A stretch of DNA of 64,000 nucleotides from Berberis thunbergii. Its lineage: Eukaryota; Streptophyta; Magnoliopsida; Ranunculales; Berberidaceae. The translations under genes were made by a program, and so were the position numbers. A model generated the notes under the pieces. It searched no databases. It was not told the origin of the DNA and saw only the letters and a program-made list of their open reading frames with translations. Shown piece after piece: positions 62,494 through 64,000 of the stretch (its first letter is position 1; each line of letters opens with the position of its first letter). The stretch is from NCBI GenBank assembly GCA_003290165.1, contig QNQO01010677.1, positions 1 to 64,000 of the forward strand, given 5' to 3'.

Positions 62494-64000
62494 ACTCATC
62501 CATTGGACGATAATGAAAATAAGCTTATTTCTGTCTATGGTATTTCTAACGTTGTTGAATGGTCTAACGATGATCCTCGGGCTATAGATGACAAGATGCA
62601 TCAGTTGGCGGTGGTGCCATCTAAAGAGGTTGTCGGTAGTGGTCAAAATTTTAAAGTTCTTCTTCCTCATTATCTTATTATCAATGACACTGACGCGGCC
62701 AGATTCTTAGTTTCTTCTCTAGCTCATTTGAACTTTTTTGCTGCCAGTACTTGTCATGTTCCTGCTTTGGTTGCTCCACGCTGGGAGGGCAAGAGTGGTT
62801 TTTCTGTTGTCATTGTCGTTCCGCCTACTCTTCTAGTTGTTGGGGGTGGTTCCTCCATGCTTTCAGATCCCCATGTTCTTCATCCATGAGTTAGCTGGAT
62901 TGAGCCTAGCTCAGAAGATATCCATTTAAAGTCAGACGACAAGTTTTGCTGGTTTATTTGGCTTGACGTGCAAGATGGTGCACGCAACCTGATAAGACAA
63001 TGGCACAGGCAGTTAGTGGAAAAACCTTCATTGCTCCTATTGGATCCAAGCGCTCATTTTGATTATGGTTTTAAGTAGATAATGGACGAGATGAATCATC
63101 TCACTTATGCAAGGGTGATGGACTCAATTTATTGAGTTGATCATGATCAGGTGGTTTTTTTGGAGAGAAAGTTGGCAGAACTGTTGTTTCTATTTTCTCA
63201 TGTCCTTTCCCAATTTGACGTGTGGAAAGCACAATGCGCAAAGTCAGAGAAAACTGTTGGGGCTGCTCGGACCTCATTGATTGAAGAAGAAAGTGCACGG
63301 GATAAGTCTGCAGTTGACCTCAAGTTCTTGAAGGCCAAGTTGGATGGGGTATGTTACAAGATGTGGTTAAGGAGCTATTCGCCGAGAATGTAGCTTATGA
63401 TAAGGCTTCACATGATGTGATTGAACTATTCATAAATCGTGATATTGCTGAGAAACAGGCGGAATAGTTGACAGCTGCGCTTGACGAGATCAAGGCAGAT
63501 ACTTCCGTTATGCTTACCACCGCTGAGGGATGGCTTGTTGTGGTCCAAAACCAAACTCGCTAATGCCAAGGACAAGCTTTGCATTGTGGAAGCGAGTTGT
63601 TGATGGGCGGGTTGAGCTTCTTGATTATATCGAGAGGCTTGGTGTAGATTTGTCCAAGTACCGCCACTTGGTTGATTAAACTTTCGAAGACGATGATGGT
63701 GAAGAAGGTGCCCCGAACCCTACAAGAGCTCTAGTGGTTGAAGGACCATTGCTTCTTTCTCTTTCCAAAGAGGGAACTTCGCCCTCTCCCGCAGATGATG
63801 TTGCCAACGATGTCGTGGTTGCCTTTATTTCCTCTCACACTCCTTCATTTTCCTCTCATACTCCTTCATTTCCCTTCGACTCGTTGCCTGTTGCTTGTTC
63901 CTTTTGAGACTATTCGTAGTTGTGTGAGTTGCATGTCAGACTTTTTTGACTCGAGTTCCCTCATGGCTATTAGTTGCCTCGAAATGGGTTGGTTTTATCC

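Larger units (their letters stand above)
55548..63907 (+). pseudogene. Antisense ORF of Tat copy B, split by an insertion
   Basis: The left part (55548-56261) starts MPVSDKLSGKPLATCKA, stop, and contains FPVLELFWEYLNFLGIPPTQ, MGPNGWRVMVSSYMRVILFG, as in copy A. It stops at GTTGCTCGC where a foreign LTR begins. The right part resumes at about 62494 (HPLDDNENKLISVYG...), then PALVAPRWEGKSGFSVVIVV, LLVVGGGSSMLSDPHVLHP. A coiled-coil region follows (63151-63393) and an acidic end FEDDDGEEGAPNP. About 390 bp present in copy A are missing at the junction. It resembles the plant 'putative gypsy type transposon' domain and has several stops. Confidence 0.65.
54707..64000 (-). mobile_element. Tat/Retand-like element, copy B, nested and cut by the window end
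   Basis: The 3' LTR (54707-55215) is followed, to the right, by the purine tract (ACTAGGGGGGTAGC on the minus strand) and the antisense ORF on the plus strand. It is a second copy of the family at 11305-29779, in opposite orientation. Foreign retroelement sequence interrupts it at 56262-62493. Its gag, pol and 5' LTR would lie beyond the window. Confidence 0.75.

Overview
This is plant nuclear DNA, almost certainly from a eudicot. It is AT-rich with GT-AG introns, and it is dominated by nested plant transposons: Ty3/gypsy (chromovirus, Tat/Retand-like, possible Athila-like), Ty1/copia, CACTA, hAT, Harbinger-type MITE and tRNA-derived SINE copies. Embedded pieces of plant genes (RPS19, H2A, HSP90, RPL11, plastidial lipoamide dehydrogenase and others) support this. 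The species cannot be fixed from the sequence. Only one gene looks intact: a 10-exon zinc-type alcohol dehydrogenase-like gene at 37915-43215 on the plus strand, with all zinc and NAD residues present.

Layout: 1-3341 is the 3' part of a broken chromovirus with its 3' LTR. It sits in an older hAT-like sequence that carries an RPS19 5' fragment. 4380-5335 is a decayed transposon-like coding region. 5358-9933 is CACTA element 1, which carries a presequence-like first exon, histone H2A, an unrecognised fragment and a KUP/HAK potassium transporter fragment, all on the plus strand. 10033-11086 is a 1.05 kb hAT-like element. 11305-29779 is a Tat/Retand-like retroelement (LTR, gag, 78-bp tandem repeats, a long antisense ORF, LTR) containing an HSP90 fragment. 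That fragment is split by CACTA element 2 (13866-24765).

CACTA element 2 is the most striking object. It holds recognisable intron-containing pieces of at least seven host genes plus one less certain one, all on the minus strand. In transcription order these are RPL11, plastidial lipoamide dehydrogenase, an RRM-like gene, alpha-mannosidase, a PDR-type ABC transporter, SART1/DOT2, a WDR6-like WD40 gene and a LIN-like E3 ligase. I see no transposase of its own.

29780-32218 is intergenic with one Tourist-like MITE. 32219-35547 is CACTA element 3 (TSD CTA), with transposase remnants and a SINE. 35802-37651 is CACTA element 4 (TSD ACT), with a long tandem array and a histone promoter/H2B-like 5' end pointing at the ADH gene about 1 kb downstream. 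ADH intron 8 carries a hAT MITE with a perfect 8-bp TSD. 43718-49515 is a complete but coding-dead Ty1/copia element on the minus strand (TSD GTGGT). 50994-53635 is a broken plant-mobile-domain gene with a Gly-rich tail. 54707 to the end is a second Tat/Retand-like element on the minus strand, interrupted at 56262-62493 by two further retroelement remnants.

Overall the window shows how CACTA transposons collect host exons and promoters, next to one surviving metabolic gene. Gene-fragment identities come from recognising the translated sequence by eye, not from a database search.
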